Of a DNA stretch of 64,000 bases, positions 41,640 through 52,985 are shown in pieces; the stretch's first letter is position 1; every line of letters starts with the position of its first letter. The position numbers were made by a program, and so were the translations under genes. The notes under the pieces are model-generated. The model ran no database searches and had not been told where the DNA came from. It was given only the letters and a program-made list of their open reading frames with translations. Origin of the DNA: Symbiodinium microadriaticum (Eukaryota; Sar; Dinophyceae; Suessiales; Symbiodiniaceae); the NCBI GenBank assembly GCA_001939145.1, contig LSRX01000256.1, positions 329,110 to 393,109 on the forward strand. Direction: 5' to 3'.

Positions 41640-42720
41640 CTAAGCCCTAACCCCCTAAACCCAGTGAATTCTTCGCCAAAATCCACAAGGAGAGCCTTCA
41701 GACCTGGGCAAACTGAACTCTAAAGCCCTAAACCCTGAACCCTGGAGTGCCAAAGCAATCCAGAGTGGTTTAGTGAAGTTTAGTGTTTCGGGGCTATAGG
41801 GTTTAGGGTTTAAGGGTTTGTAGGGTTTAGATGGGTTTAGAGTAGGGTTGCGAATGCAGGGATGAGAACCGAGCCCAAAGCCCGCAACTCTCACTAAGTC
41901 ACTAAGCCCTATATCTTGAGCCGGAGCGAATCAAGATCCGAGAAGTTTTCCCCAAGCCTAAGTGTTTACCAATTTCCATTACTTATGGCTTTTGAATGCT
42001 ACTATGCTACTATTTCTCATTACCAAGACCCGTATATTCTGAGGACTATGCATTAGCTTGCTGCCGGTATCCAGCCACAGTATGATGACCACCTAGTAGC
42101 CTGCTTGTTTGCAGCTTCCCAACTTTTACCTCACCATCGACTCTTGTCGAGACCCTGCCAAAACTGGTTGGTTCTGTCAAACCTCTTGTAAATTGCGCGT
42201 TCAGTTCAGTTCCCCTGATAAACTCCCAACAGACGACCGTGGTGGGTTGTCAACATGGCAAAGAATCCGTAACAAATCCCATATAAATCCGCAAGGGACC
42301 TTGTTTACGGCAGGGTTTAGGCAGGCAACTGCGCTTCCTTACCAACCCCAACCCTATAGCAGTGTCGATGCTCGGTTCTAGGTAGATTCTAGGAATCTAG
42401 TATAGCAAGGCAGCCTTGAACTTTTGGGGGGGTTTTATTCCCTCTACTAGATTTCCCAAAGCTTAACCTTAAAGTGAACAGTGAACCGCAGAAAGTTAGA
42501 GCATGGTTTAAGGATGATCAGTGCTCGGCTTCCTTGTACTTCACTTTAAAGCCACCAGGAAAAGGATGTTCCAACTTTTCGGCTTTTAAACTTCAGCTGC
42601 GCTCTAGGAGACGACTTTCCCTAAACCCTAAACCCTGAACCCTATAATCTTCCCTTGGGGAAGCTGCTTGGGTCAGGCTGCGGAAGATCCGCAGCTCCGT
42701 GTGGAGGTGATACCGCAGGC
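41640..42720. other. Background with telomere-like patches
   Basis: CCCTAAA words at 41640-41660 and 41720-41745, then TTTAGGG words at 41795-41850. Unique sequence follows to 42600, with CCCTAAACCCTAAACCC text at 42620-42640. No gene supported. Confidence 0.5.
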
Positions 42721-42870
42721 ACGATTTGGATTTAGAGTTTAGAGTTTAGGGTTCAGAGTTTAGGGCTTATAGGGTTTACAGGGTTTATAGGGTTTATAAG
42801 GTTTACAGGGCTTATAGGGTTTATAGGGTTTAGGGTTAGGGTTTGGAGCTTTCAGGTTTAGTTTAGGGTG
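42721..42870 (+). repeat. TTTATAGGG / TTTAGGG array
   Basis: A plus-strand array in which most units carry an inserted TA (tttatagggtttataggg), as at 9975-10085. Confidence 0.88.
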
Positions 42871-43798
42871 TAGGGTCCTATAGGGCTCAGGGAGCTCAGA
42901 GGGTCGAGAGTTTCAGGGTTCAGGTTTTTGAAGTGTGGTCTTACAGGACCGCCAAGACAGATTCAGAATGTAGGGTTCGGGGGGTTTCTGAGGGCTGATA
43001 AGATTTGGGGTGGTTTGCGGCTTGAGTTTTAGATTTAGGATTTGGCAGAGGTTACGCCGGTTACGCAATGGGATCACACATGATAACATGCTTGGGGCTT
43101 AGGACTCGTCCCTTTCACGGCAAAGCAGGACTCTGTGAATGGAAGTACTCAGAGACAAAACTTCTAGACTCACGCCTCGAACCTTGCACCTTCGCTTTAA
43201 GCCGACAGTCAGTGGGCAATGTGTTTTCCCGGCCTCGCTGGGAGCGCTGGCTGCTGGTCAAGAAAGGGGCCAAAAAATTCCTTAGGGTTCCTTATCATAC
43301 GTAATAAGACTAAACTTGACGCAAAGCCCTGTTGATTGGGGGGTATTAGTATTATTGCCTCTGCATTATTCCGGCTCTAGGGTTGTGGACGAAGAGCTCG
43401 TGAAACACTGCATTCAAATCCGTCGCTCTGCAGGAGTCCGAGGCGAGTCTCTTCAGTGGTGTGAAGACGACACAGGCAACCGTACCTCAGGGGTCCAGGT
43501 GTTCTGCAATATTTTCTAAATAGTATGCGCACTTTAAGACCTTGAATCCGAAGAGCTTTAAGGCCAAGCTAGCTTGTTGACTGCAAGCATAAGAAGGGCA
43601 GCCCCGTCTGGTTCAAGCCCATGTGGGTTTAAAGATGCTCGCTTTTTCAATAATTAGGCAAGTTCCGTCACTAGCGTTATGTTTGGGCATGTGGCTTGGG
43701 ATGGGCTGGATGGGCCTTTGGATACGTGTGTGTGTACGTTATACCTATCGATCTCGTCATCTATCGGTCTATCTAACTCTTTATCTACAGAAAGTCGC
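42871..43798. other. Background, no gene seen
   Basis: TTTAGGG-type words to 43040, then unique sequence. Confidence 0.45.
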
Positions 43799-43878
43799 TA
43801 CATACATACATACATACATACATACATACATACATACATACATTCATACATACATACATACATACATACATACATACA

Positions 43879-43942
<64 letters not shown>
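43799..43942 (+). repeat. (CATA)n(TA)n microsatellite
   Basis: About 30 CATA units with two interruptions (ttca at 43842 and a lost base near 43878), then TA units at 43922-43942. Confidence 0.93.
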
Positions 43943-44175
43943 GTCTGACTAACCATGTACCTATCAATGCATCAGTCTATCTGCCCGTCTGTGTAACTGC
44001 CTATCTACCTGTGTATCTGCCTGTGTATCTATCAGTTTACTGTATCTATCTGAATCTGTCTGTATATCTACCAGTCCGTCTGTCTTTCTGTCGATCCCTC
44101 TATCTATCTATCTATCTATCTATCCATCTATCTATCTATCTATCTATCTATCTAGCTGTCTGTCTATCTGTGCTT
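43943..44175 (+). repeat. Degenerate (CTAT/CTGT)n with (CTAT)n core
   Basis: CTAT and CTGT words throughout, becoming a pure CTAT run at 44096-44153. The outer part looks like a decayed version of the core. Confidence 0.85.
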
Positions 44176-45219
44176 AGCATGCTTTGTCTGAACTTTCCGT
44201 CTGTTCATTCGCTTACATGCGGCAGTAGTCCAACTTGCTACACAGGCCCTTTACTGAAAGCACCAATGGGGTACGTGCAGATCAAGTTAGGGTTTGGGAT
44301 TGCTGAGGCTTCAGGAAGCAGGCTTTTGGCTTGGAGAAGGCTGGGTGTTCAGAGCTTCCTGGTTTTAGCCGGCTTCAAAGTTTCTGATGTACAGGCACAA
44401 GGGTAAGGTAAGCAACATATCAAGCTGAAGAAGCACAGGAGTGAGATTTCATACACGAGCTTTGCCACAACTGCGCCTCCGGGCACCTCTACAAGTACTC
44501 TACAAGTAGAGTTCCCGCTGACGAAGTCACCATCGTCGCAGTGGATTCTCCTGTGACGGACTCACCTACTTTGGACTTGCAGGAGGCTTTAGAACAACAA
44601 GGCCTATAGCCTAACGCCTATAAACCGAAGCCCTAAACCTAAAGCCCTAAACCCTAAAACCCTAAAGCCCTCAAACCCTCAAGCTCTAAACCCAAACCCA
44701 ACCTCGAGCCGAGCCGCATGATGTTCCACTGCAGCCCAGCCTCTGCCTTCAGGCTTTAGCCATAAACCCCCAAATGGTTTAGGGTTTAGGGTTCCCCCCA
44801 AAAAACCGACCCCNCCCCCCAATCGGTAGAACCGTGTAAAGCCCGCGTAGAAGCTCCAAGGAAGCGCTGGACATGATCCCTGTACACCTCTCCCTAAGAC
44901 TAGTTCAGATAATGTACTGCCTGGACATTCCTCCTACCTTTAAAAAATGGGTTCATCTGGTCCCTTACAAGTAAATAGGTGCACTTGTGCATGCGTAGCA
45001 AATTGTAGACAATTGCGCGCTTTCGACCATTGACACCGCCATGAAGAGCGCGCATGAAACTTGTATACAGAAACCCTAAACCCTAAACTCTAAATCCTAT
45101 AATACATCATGGAGCAACGGGTCCGAGCCGAGTTTGCAGCCCCATTGCCTTGATCCTGCAGGTGTTTGTCTCTTTCCCCGAAGGCCTTCTTTGCGTTTGG
45201 GGCTGTGGTGCTGCAACGA
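44176..45219. other. Background with CCCTAAA patches and an N
   Basis: CCCTAAA-type words at 44600-44700 and 45060-45095. A single N at 44814 stands inside a C run, again a place of assembly uncertainty. No gene supported. Confidence 0.5.
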
Positions 45220-45372
45220 ACCCTAAGCCCTAACCCCTAAACCCCAAACGCCCAAAACCCTTAACACTGATAGCCCTAAACCCTAAACCATGAACCCTAA
45301 ACCCCATAACCCTAAACCCTGATAGCCCTAAAGCCCTAAACCCTAAAAACCCCAAGCCCCTAAACCCTGACT
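45220..45372 (-). repeat. CCCTAAA array
   Basis: AACCCTAAACCC units mixed with CCTGATAGCC, a phrase repeated about 55 bp apart (near 45268 and 45319). Confidence 0.88.
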
Positions 45373-45647
45373 GAGGGCTTTCTTTCGGGTTGTCGGGTTT
45401 CGGAAACCCCATATAACCCTGCAGCTGTGGGGTGATTTAGTGGGGCCCTTCTTTTGGGCGCTTAGGGCTTGCGATGCTTTAGGGACCGTTATTTGGGGGT
45501 TCAGGGGGTTGGGATGCTTTAGGATTTGGGGAGGGCCGTGGGGTTCAGAGTTTTGGGGAGGTTTCAGGGACTCAGATCTCTAGAGCTTTAGGGTTTGGGG
45601 CCTAAGAAGGTTTACGGAAAGTTTAGGGTTGGGGATTTTGCGGCTTT
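45373..45647 (+). repeat. Degenerate TTTAGGG patch
   Basis: GGGCTT and TTTAGG words on the plus strand, the opposite orientation from the preceding array. Confidence 0.6.
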
Positions 45648-45741
45648 TAGGGAGGTTCCATGGTAGTTCCTTTTTGAGGGATTACTTTATCGGATCCCAA
45701 ATATAAGCCACAAAAAGGAACTGCTATGGAGCCTATGGGTA
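45648..45741. mobile_element. Fold-back element family 1, copy 4
   Basis: The loop has gggattactttatcggatcc and caaatataagcc, and the right arm ends GGAGCCTATGGGTA. The outermost ~10 bp of the left arm have drifted, so the terminal pairing is broken there. Confidence 0.8.
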
Positions 45742-46190
45742 GGGCTGTAGGGCTCTATTCTCTTCTAGGGGGCAGACAGTCGCAAGGCTTCGGGCTTCAG
45801 GGTTTAGGTTTAGGGTTTGGGGCTTTTCGCATGTCGGGCCTAAGTTTAGGGTTTTTGGGTTTGGGGCTGTAGGGGTATATTATAGGGCCCAAGTTTAGAG
45901 TTTAGAGTTTAGGGTTCGGGGCTTTAGGGGTTTAGGGCCTAGGTTTAGGGTTTGGGGCTTTAGGGGTTTAGGGCCTAGATTTAGGGTTTGGGGCTTTAGG
46001 GGTTTAGCGGCAAAATTTAGGGTTTAGGGTTGCAGGCTTTAGCGGTTTTGGGAGCTAGTAACTACTGGTAGCATTGCCCTCCACCCTGAACTGCTGCTCT
46101 TTGTTACTTGGAGGTGGAGATCAGGTAGCAAGCACAGGGGCTCCCTGTCATCATTCAAGCAAGGCTTGCATTCATTAGCAAACATGTTTA
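45742..46190 (+). repeat. TTTAGGG array with ~45-50-bp tandem unit
   Basis: The unit ggggctttaggggtttaggg recurs at about 45915, 45955 and 45995, each followed by a CCTAGRTTTAGGG-like link, in a G-rich array. Confidence 0.82.
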
Positions 46191-46306
46191 TATATATATA
46201 TATATAGATAGATAGATAGACAGAGCACTAGATAGATAGATAGATAGATAGATAGACAGATAGATAGATAGATAGATCGATAGGTAGATAGATAGGTTGG
46301 TTGCTA
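46191..46306 (+). repeat. (TA)n(GATA)n microsatellite
   Basis: TA run, then GATA units with GACA and GAGC variants over about 110 bp. Confidence 0.9.
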
Positions 46307-46710
46307 GATTGATTGTGGGTTTAGGGCTTGGAGGTTTGCGGGCCGAGGGCTTTCAGGCTGTTTTCCGTTCTCAGGGTGTAGGAACTGACGCTTGGGGCTT
46401 GTAAGAGTGTGCGTTCGTTTAAACTCGGGTTGGGGCTAGGGTTTGGTTCTGCATGTGCTCTTTTTTTTATTTTTTTTTTTTTTTTACCGGGCCCTTCAAA
46501 CATCATTCGAGTTTAAGCTTGCATTTAGCAAACCCTGCACCTCGAACACTAGCCTCCTCAACGCTGAAGTCCTAACGCCCCAAGACAACCTCAAGAAAAC
46601 AACTGGTGAGATCGTGCGGCAGCCTCAACAAGAACCGTGCAGTAGCTTGCGGTCCACGCAGCTGGTCGGAGGTAAGAGGACATGGCTTTCCCATGCGGCA
46701 AGACTTACAA
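46307..46710. other. Background with a T run
   Basis: A T-rich run at 46461-46485, interrupted by one A. No gene seen. Confidence 0.45.
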
Positions 46711-46821
46711 CTGGGTTCTTGTTAAGGGATTTAATTTAAGTTACAATAATCGGGACCTATAGTAAATAATATAGTTTCCTTATTCTGGTAACTTAAATTA
46801 AACCCCTTAACAAGAACTCAG
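46711..46821. mobile_element. Fold-back element family 2, copy 1
   Basis: A 111-bp palindrome. The left arm ctgggttcttgttaaggg plus atttaatttaagttac pairs with the right arm gtaacttaaattaaaccc plus cttaacaagaactcag. The tetranucleotide acaa flanks both sides, a possible target duplication. There is no coding capacity. Confidence 0.85.
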
Positions 46822-47965
46822 ACAAGGGTGACCCCTGGCCTCCATGAAATCGACCTCGGAGTTCCGCTACGTGGCCGCCGGGACGACTGGACAGCTCGCC
46901 GCGTGTGGATGCTCTGAAGTTGGCGAGGCTCACCACTGTTTCTGGACTAAGAAGGCTCGAAGGGTCGTCTCCCTTTGCTTGCACCAGGCCGATCTAGTCC
47001 GAAGCCCCAAAGCCTGTACACTGCTTGGGAAGCTTCAGCTCTGGCCTCGCCATTGCTGACTTCGTTCTTGCTGCAGGCGGAGTTAGTGTGGCCTGGTGGG
47101 AGTATTTCCACGGTGAACCTTAAAATGACCCTCAGCCCTAAAGCGTTATGTTTAAGCCTCTTCGGTACTGTCTCGTGTGTTTGCTGTTTTGGTTTATGTG
47201 GTGCATCCTTTAGATTGGCATATCCCAGAATTGTTTTCTTGTTGAGTACCGGAGTAGAATCATAGTCGGTCCTTTAGAAAGGCTTTTCGTATCCCTTGCA
47301 GACAGCGTTCTAGCAACCTGAATGGAATCTCGCCGTTTTGTTACCCTTGTAGAATCCCAGAAACCCTTACTGTAACCTTCGAACATGTTGGAACTGAGAG
47401 GCGAGAATGTGGGATACATCGCCGAAAGTGCCGTCGTGGAAAGATTACGGACGCCCATGCGAAACAGCCTGGAGGCAGGCGCTCGACCCTCTGGGATTTA
47501 GCCCTTAAGGCTGAGGGTTTAGGGAGGCTTGCAAGATCTTCGAGAGTTGCTTGCACATGTGTGGCTACAAGTTTGCAAGTCTGTGCTTGTGGTTGTTGGT
47601 CTCTATGTGCGTGCGCTTGTGTCTCGTAGCGTTCTTATAGCAAACCTGTATAAGTCTGTTTGTCTGCAATTGGCTTTCTAGACTTCCAGGAGGTTGTAGT
47701 TAGCATGAGTCTGCGGCTGTGGAGTCGTTGGGTCTGGAAAGTGCACCTCTCTGTCACTTGGCGTCAGGGCTCTCGGGTTACCAAGATCTTCCACCACTTG
47801 GATTTTGGAACCTTGCGAACCCGAAACCCTTAACCCAAAGCCCTTGAAACCCGAAACCCTAGACCCTAAGAGCCCGAAGCCTTGCACCTGAACCCTATAA
47901 GCCCAACTCCCTAGTCATGACAAATGAGTCATAATCTTCCTCCCCAAATATGTTATAGTCCCCTA
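46822..47965. other. Background, no gene seen
   Basis: Mostly unique sequence. CCCTAAA-type words occur at 47820-47895. Short frames show no family features. Confidence 0.45.
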
Positions 47966-47972
47966 TCTATAC

Positions 47973-48023
<51 letters not shown>

Positions 48024-48025
48024 CA
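47966..48025 (+). repeat. (TA)n microsatellite
   Basis: TA runs broken by CATA and GTA. Confidence 0.85.
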
Positions 48026-48584
48026 CATACTATGCTTGACCACCCAAACTTTTGTGAAAACTATTTTCCGGCCCTTACATCATTCTCTCTTCAATCCCAA
48101 CGCCCTCCAGCCTCGAAGCTTTTCAAGGCCCTCGTGTTCATCCATGGCTTCAACTGCGAAGCTTGCCTGCCCTCGTTTTTTTCGCTCGTAGGATTGAGTG
48201 GATTTGGAGCGTACGGTTCTGGAGTTGAGGGAGTGTAAGGCTCGGGAGTCAAAGTGTAGGGGTTTAGGGGTGTAGGGTTTAGGGTGTAGGATTTCCGGGT
48301 TCTTGGGCTGCTGGGTGCATGTGTACTTATCATGCTTTGCAACCTTTGCCGCGCCTTGGTTTCGGGCTTGTAGGGTTTAGGGTTTCGGATTCTAGGGCTT
48401 GGGGTTTAGAAGCGTTTCGGGTCTCGGGTTTCGGATTTCGGGCTTTTTAGATTTTTTGGGCTTCCCAGGGATTATACGCTGTGATGCTCTGAGACCTTCG
48501 CCTTGGGACTCACCAGCTCTCGCTAAGACCTGGGGGAAGTTTCACAGAAGGATCCCGAAGCCGACTCTAACCCCCTACACTAAG
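48026..48584. other. Background with TTTAGGG words
   Basis: TTTAGGG-type words at 48255-48300 and 48370-48410. No gene supported. Confidence 0.45.
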
Positions 48585-48732
48585 TAACTACGTAACAAAC
48601 AAGCAAACTAACTAACTAACGAACGAACTAACTAGCTAACTAAGTAACTAAGTAACAAACAAACAAACAAACTAACTAACTAACGAACGAACTAACTAGC
48701 TAACTAAGTAACTAAGTAACAAACAAACAAAC

Positions 48733-48779
<47 letters not shown>

Positions 48780-48789
48780 ACAAACAAAC

Positions 48790-48821
<32 letters not shown>

Positions 48822-48842
48822 GAACACACACACACACACAAC
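48585..48842 (+). repeat. (AACT)n array with higher-order structure
   Basis: AACT, AACA and AACG tetranucleotides. A ~65-bp composite block (aacgaacgaactaactagct, then aagtaactaagtaac) is duplicated at about 48617 and 48682, followed by purer AACT runs and a (CA)n end. Confidence 0.9.
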
Positions 48843-50122
48843 CTCTGAACTAACTAAGCCCTGAACTTCGCAACTAAACCCCTAAGCACCCTAAACCAAA
48901 ACTTGAAACCCTAATCCGCTACACCTCTCTGATGTCAGACGACGAAGGACTTAGCCACAGCTATGGGTCGAATTGCCACCTGTCTTTGAGAGTTCTGTGA
49001 GGATTCCACCAGGGCTTTTTAAAGGTCTTGTGAAAGTTCTTCAGCGTTTTGTAGTTGGTTTAAGGTTTAGGAGTTTAAAGGGGTTTAGGGTTTGGGGGTT
49101 CAGGGTTTAGGTTTTAGGGTGGAGGTTTTAGGGTGGTTCCCTCAACGGTCCAGCTACCTCTTTCAACGCACGAGCCACTATGGACAGGGCCAAAAAAGCA
49201 CCACCCTCTGTCTTGTACCGAAGCACCCTCAGGCCCAGACCTTAAACCCCAAACTCCACTTTCTATGAGCCCTAAAACAACACCCTAAAACTCGAAGCCC
49301 CTTCAACACCCCGCAGCCTAGAAACCCCCCCCTCCAACAAGAAGAGCTTGAACCCCACCCTTCTAGGGTCTGAAGGTTTCGGAGCCTTCGGCTAGGGTTC
49401 CAGGGGTTTGGGTTTAGGGGTCCAGGGGTTTAGGGGTTCAGGGGTTTAGGGCTTAGGGGTCTAGGGTTAGGGCCAGGGGTCTAGGGTTAGTCGGACAAAA
49501 TGTCAGTGTTCGGGGGTTTGTGCTTTGTGCAGGGGGTTTTCAGCCCTCATGTAAGCAATTCCCTTGCATCCTGCCTAAATTGTTTGTGTACTCATGCAGC
49601 CCTTGCTGTCCCTGCAGCTGTGGTTGGAACCTCCAACTGAAGCGACGCAACCATGGTAAAGCCATGAGCACTTTGACCCAACAGCTATCGAAGCCTGAAT
49701 GGTATAGCTTAGAGCTCGTACTTTGAGCCCAAACGTCGGGTTGAGGAGATCAAGGTCGTTAGCCCGAAACCCTGAACACTTTGATGAAATCAAAGTCCGA
49801 AGCAAACTGCGCGCCCAAACCAAAGCTCTACGGGCCAGCAACAGACACAGGACTTCTTAGATCTTGAAACCGTATCCCGGTAGCCCAATCCACCGTCTAA
49901 AGTGTGTTCTGAGTGCTGAGGCCCTTCCCTTGTGATTGAATGTGCTAGCATGTGAACGATGTGCGCGACTCTAAGCCCTAAACCCTATAAACCTTAAACC
50001 CTAAGAGCGGCAAGCCTCGGAACAAGCAAACAGAGGGGCTGTGAGGCTTTGGGTCAATCCGTTCCGTCCTCCCTGGATCCCGACATTGCGAGCCCAAAGA
50101 AGGTTTATAGGGCTCAGGGCCT
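48843..50122. other. Background with telomere-like patches
   Basis: CCCTAAA words at 48870-48915, TTTAGGG words at 49060-49140 and 49385-49490, CCCTAAA at 49975-50005. No gene supported. Confidence 0.5.
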
Positions 50123-50231
50123 ATATGGATAGTCCCCTAAATTAGGGTCCTTTTTGCGGGACCTCCTTATAAGGGTGCCGTACTATACTTGGGGCATAAA
50201 AGGGGGCCCTAGTCTAGGGAGCTACCCATAT
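50123..50231. mobile_element. Fold-back element family 5, copy 1
   Basis: The left arm atatggatagtcccctaaat plus tagggtccttttt pairs with the right arm aaaagggggccctagtctag plus ggagctacccatat. The loop has gggtgccgtactatact. There is a second, diverged and inverted copy at 31138-31212. Confidence 0.75.
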
Positions 50232-52058
50232 TACGCAACCATCCCCCTAAATCCTAGATCGCTGTCTCTGGTCTATACAGCATCAACTGGAGACCCCCAT
50301 CTTGAAGCCCTTTGACCCTTTCTTAAGGCTCCATGTACCCGAACAGTATATACCTTGGCCTTAGAGCCTTAGAGTCGTCTCTCTGTAAGTACTTTGCGGC
50401 CTAAGTACACAATACTACTAAGGCATTGGAACATAGGTGCGTACACAGTTACCAATACTATTGTAGGGCTTCTTCTTATACTGATTACAGCAGAATATAC
50501 CTCATAATATAAGGCCTCTATACATTACATGGACCCTTGCCTTTTTGCTTATCCCAGGCCCAAACCTTTTCTCTGGGCAACATGGCTCCGCACATCGTAC
50601 CCTTTGTCTTCAGCTACGCGGGAGGCGAGGATTTATAGGGTTGGCACCTTCAATCACTGTACAAGACCGGGACTCCTAACCCATAAGCCCACAGATGTTC
50701 CACCGGGGTTTAGGGTTTATTGTTTAGGGGTTGAGAGTTTAGGGTTTAAGCGTTTAGGGTGGATATTGGAGCTGCGTGGCGTCGTGCCTCCGCAGGTTTG
50801 TAGTGTCCACCGGAGCTTCGTTGTCACAAATCAAGAAGCCATGGTCATGTAGGCTTCTCAAGAGGATTCTGGATGCCGTATTGAATTGAGGGGCCCCTAC
50901 ATATCACAGGAAGGATCCGTATCTGTTGATTGAAGCCTCCCAAATAAAGACGCAGGCCACCATATTATTATTACTATTGTTATTGTTATTGTTATTATTT
51001 ATTCTGCTGTCGGAAGCCACAGGAGCAGGCGGTCGCATGGAGCAGGGCTGAGGGCGGAGTTTTGGCAGTTTGCATGTTGCGGTGTGGAAGTTAAGTGGGG
51101 CTCAAACTTTTCGGGCGTCAAGTTGAATCAGGGTTGAGCTAGCTCGGGTAGGCGTGTTGCTCTTTCGGGGTTTCGGTTGCGGCTCAATTCTCAGCCCTAA
51201 CAGCAAATGCATACTCACCTCATGTGGACACCGAGACTCCCGTCACAGCAAGCATCTTCTTTTCGGCCGTCGTACGAAGTCGAGTCTAGTTGCAATCAGC
51301 CATGTCAGATTCAATCTTGTTGACAGCCCGCTCCCAATATAACCCAATGCTCTAGTCAAGTCGCTATAGCCATTGTAAGCAATAGTCTTCCGCAATAATC
51401 CGGCGACTTGCCACTTAAATTCGACATGGTTACAGGACCAAGAAATCCCCGCAGATCTTGTCCAGCGGTTCAAGCCCTTGGCCAAGCTTAACGCCGCCCT
51501 ACACTCTACACCCTAAACCTTCATTCTGGGCGCAGGCACGGAACTGTCCTATTTCCAGGCCAAGGCGCATTTCAAGGACACGAACCCATAAACTAGGACA
51601 ATAGGGAATAGCGATATACAGAAGAAATGCAACTTGATGTAGAAGTCTGACAATGTTTGAGAGTATTCCCCAATAGCCCCTCTTTTTACAATACTCATCA
51701 CCAAACCCGCATTCTAATCATTAGGAACCTACACTACGGCACTCGGCTCCGAGTTCGTCTTCGGTTTCTTGCAGGAAGAGGACCCTAATGTTTCGGTAAA
51801 CCCTAAAATGCCGAGTTTAGCTTCTTCGACGAGTATCTTCGACCCGTAAACTTCACATCCCAGAGGCTTCAAGGATACTTTTCGGGACTTGAGACTAGTT
51901 GCGACTCACGACTGGGCTTGAATTTTCATGACGACTTTGCACTCGAAGCTCCGGTAAAGCATTGCAATTTCTCGGGGTCAGGGTCCAGATTTACATCGCT
52001 TGAGCCTGGGTCTGAAATCCCAAGCTCCAAAGCAAGGTAATCTGAAGTTTCGGTCCAA
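50232..52058. other. Background, no gene seen
   Basis: Unique, with little telomere-like text apart from 50700-50760. An imperfect (TTA/TTG)n run lies at 50962-51002. Confidence 0.45.
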
Positions 52059-52092
52059 GGACCAAAAAATCACAGACAGAATGTATGTATGT
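52059..52092 (+). repeat. 34-bp direct repeat, copy A
   Basis: Text beginning ggaccaaaaaatcacagaca and ending in three ATGT-type units. It is identical to 52934-52967, which directly follows an N. Here it is followed by a (TA)n run at 52094-52112. Confidence 0.85.
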
Positions 52093-52112
52093 ACATATAT
52101 ATATATATATAT

Positions 52113-52724
52113 ACTATCGCAGCCTGCGCATAGAAAGAACCTCAGATTAGAATGGCTCATAAATACAGGGGCGGTTGAACAAGGTGCCCATCACCAAGCC
52201 CCGTAATGAATCTGTGTTTCAAGTTTATGTGGTACACAGAGCCTGATAAATTTGAACATACTTGTGCAACACTGCAAAGCCCTTTTATTCAGAAAACTCC
52301 CCATGTGGAAATCCAGACCTGTGGCCATACGACCGAAAAAGCCCCCTCCACTCCATAAAAGCCCAACACCCAGGATCCACATTGAAACTACTCAACAAAG
52401 AAACTGCCGAGTAGTGCATAGTTTAACATCCGTCTAATCCCTTTGGCGCATCTTCATTGTGTGCTGCCTCAGCAGCAGCGGCGGACAATTCAATTGAGCG
52501 TGAGGCCATATGAGTCTCTGCGAATCTTCGGAAGAAGATTCTGGAACTTCTCACGGCAGCAAGCCATCAAACCCCCGTAGAGCCGTTAAAGATCCGTAGA
52601 AGGCCCATAAATACCATTGACAATATCAGTTCCATGCTGAAGCCACACATGCACACACACACACACAAACTACGAACCCCGCCTTAGAACAAAATTCAGA
52701 TATGGATACATGTGTGTGTACACC

Positions 52725-52756
<32 letters not shown>

Positions 52757-52907
52757 GAAAGATAGATATGGTGACAGGAGAAAATCTCTGACTTTCTGAT
52801 GCGCCGTCAAGGCAGCGCTGCAGTCACCTAAAATGGGCCTACAAGCGAGCACCATTCCTGCAACATCTAAAATCCATTATTTCCGTGGAGATGCCAGAAC
52901 CATCTTT
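52113..52907. other. Background with (CA)n(TA)n
   Basis: (CA)n at 52648-52666 and 52723-52740, followed by a (TA)n run to 52755. Otherwise unique, with no gene seen. Confidence 0.45.
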
Positions 52908-52985
52908 GGGATTTTGGATTCATGGATTTTTTNGGACCAAAAAATCACAGACAGAATGTATGTATGTCCATAGATCCAAAAACCC
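52908..52985. repeat. Inverted repeat holding an N and 34-bp repeat copy B
   Basis: Outer arms gggattttggattcatgg (52908-52925) and ccatagatccaaaaaccc (52968-52985) are complementary with few mismatches. Between them lie TTTTTT, one N at 52933 and the 34-bp repeat. The structure may be a small fold-back that captured nearby sequence, or a mis-joined contig. Confidence 0.65.

Noticed and set aside
43785-43967. CRISPR-like regular arrays in the tetranucleotide regions
   Set aside because: Unit length is 4 bp with no spacers; these are microsatellites.
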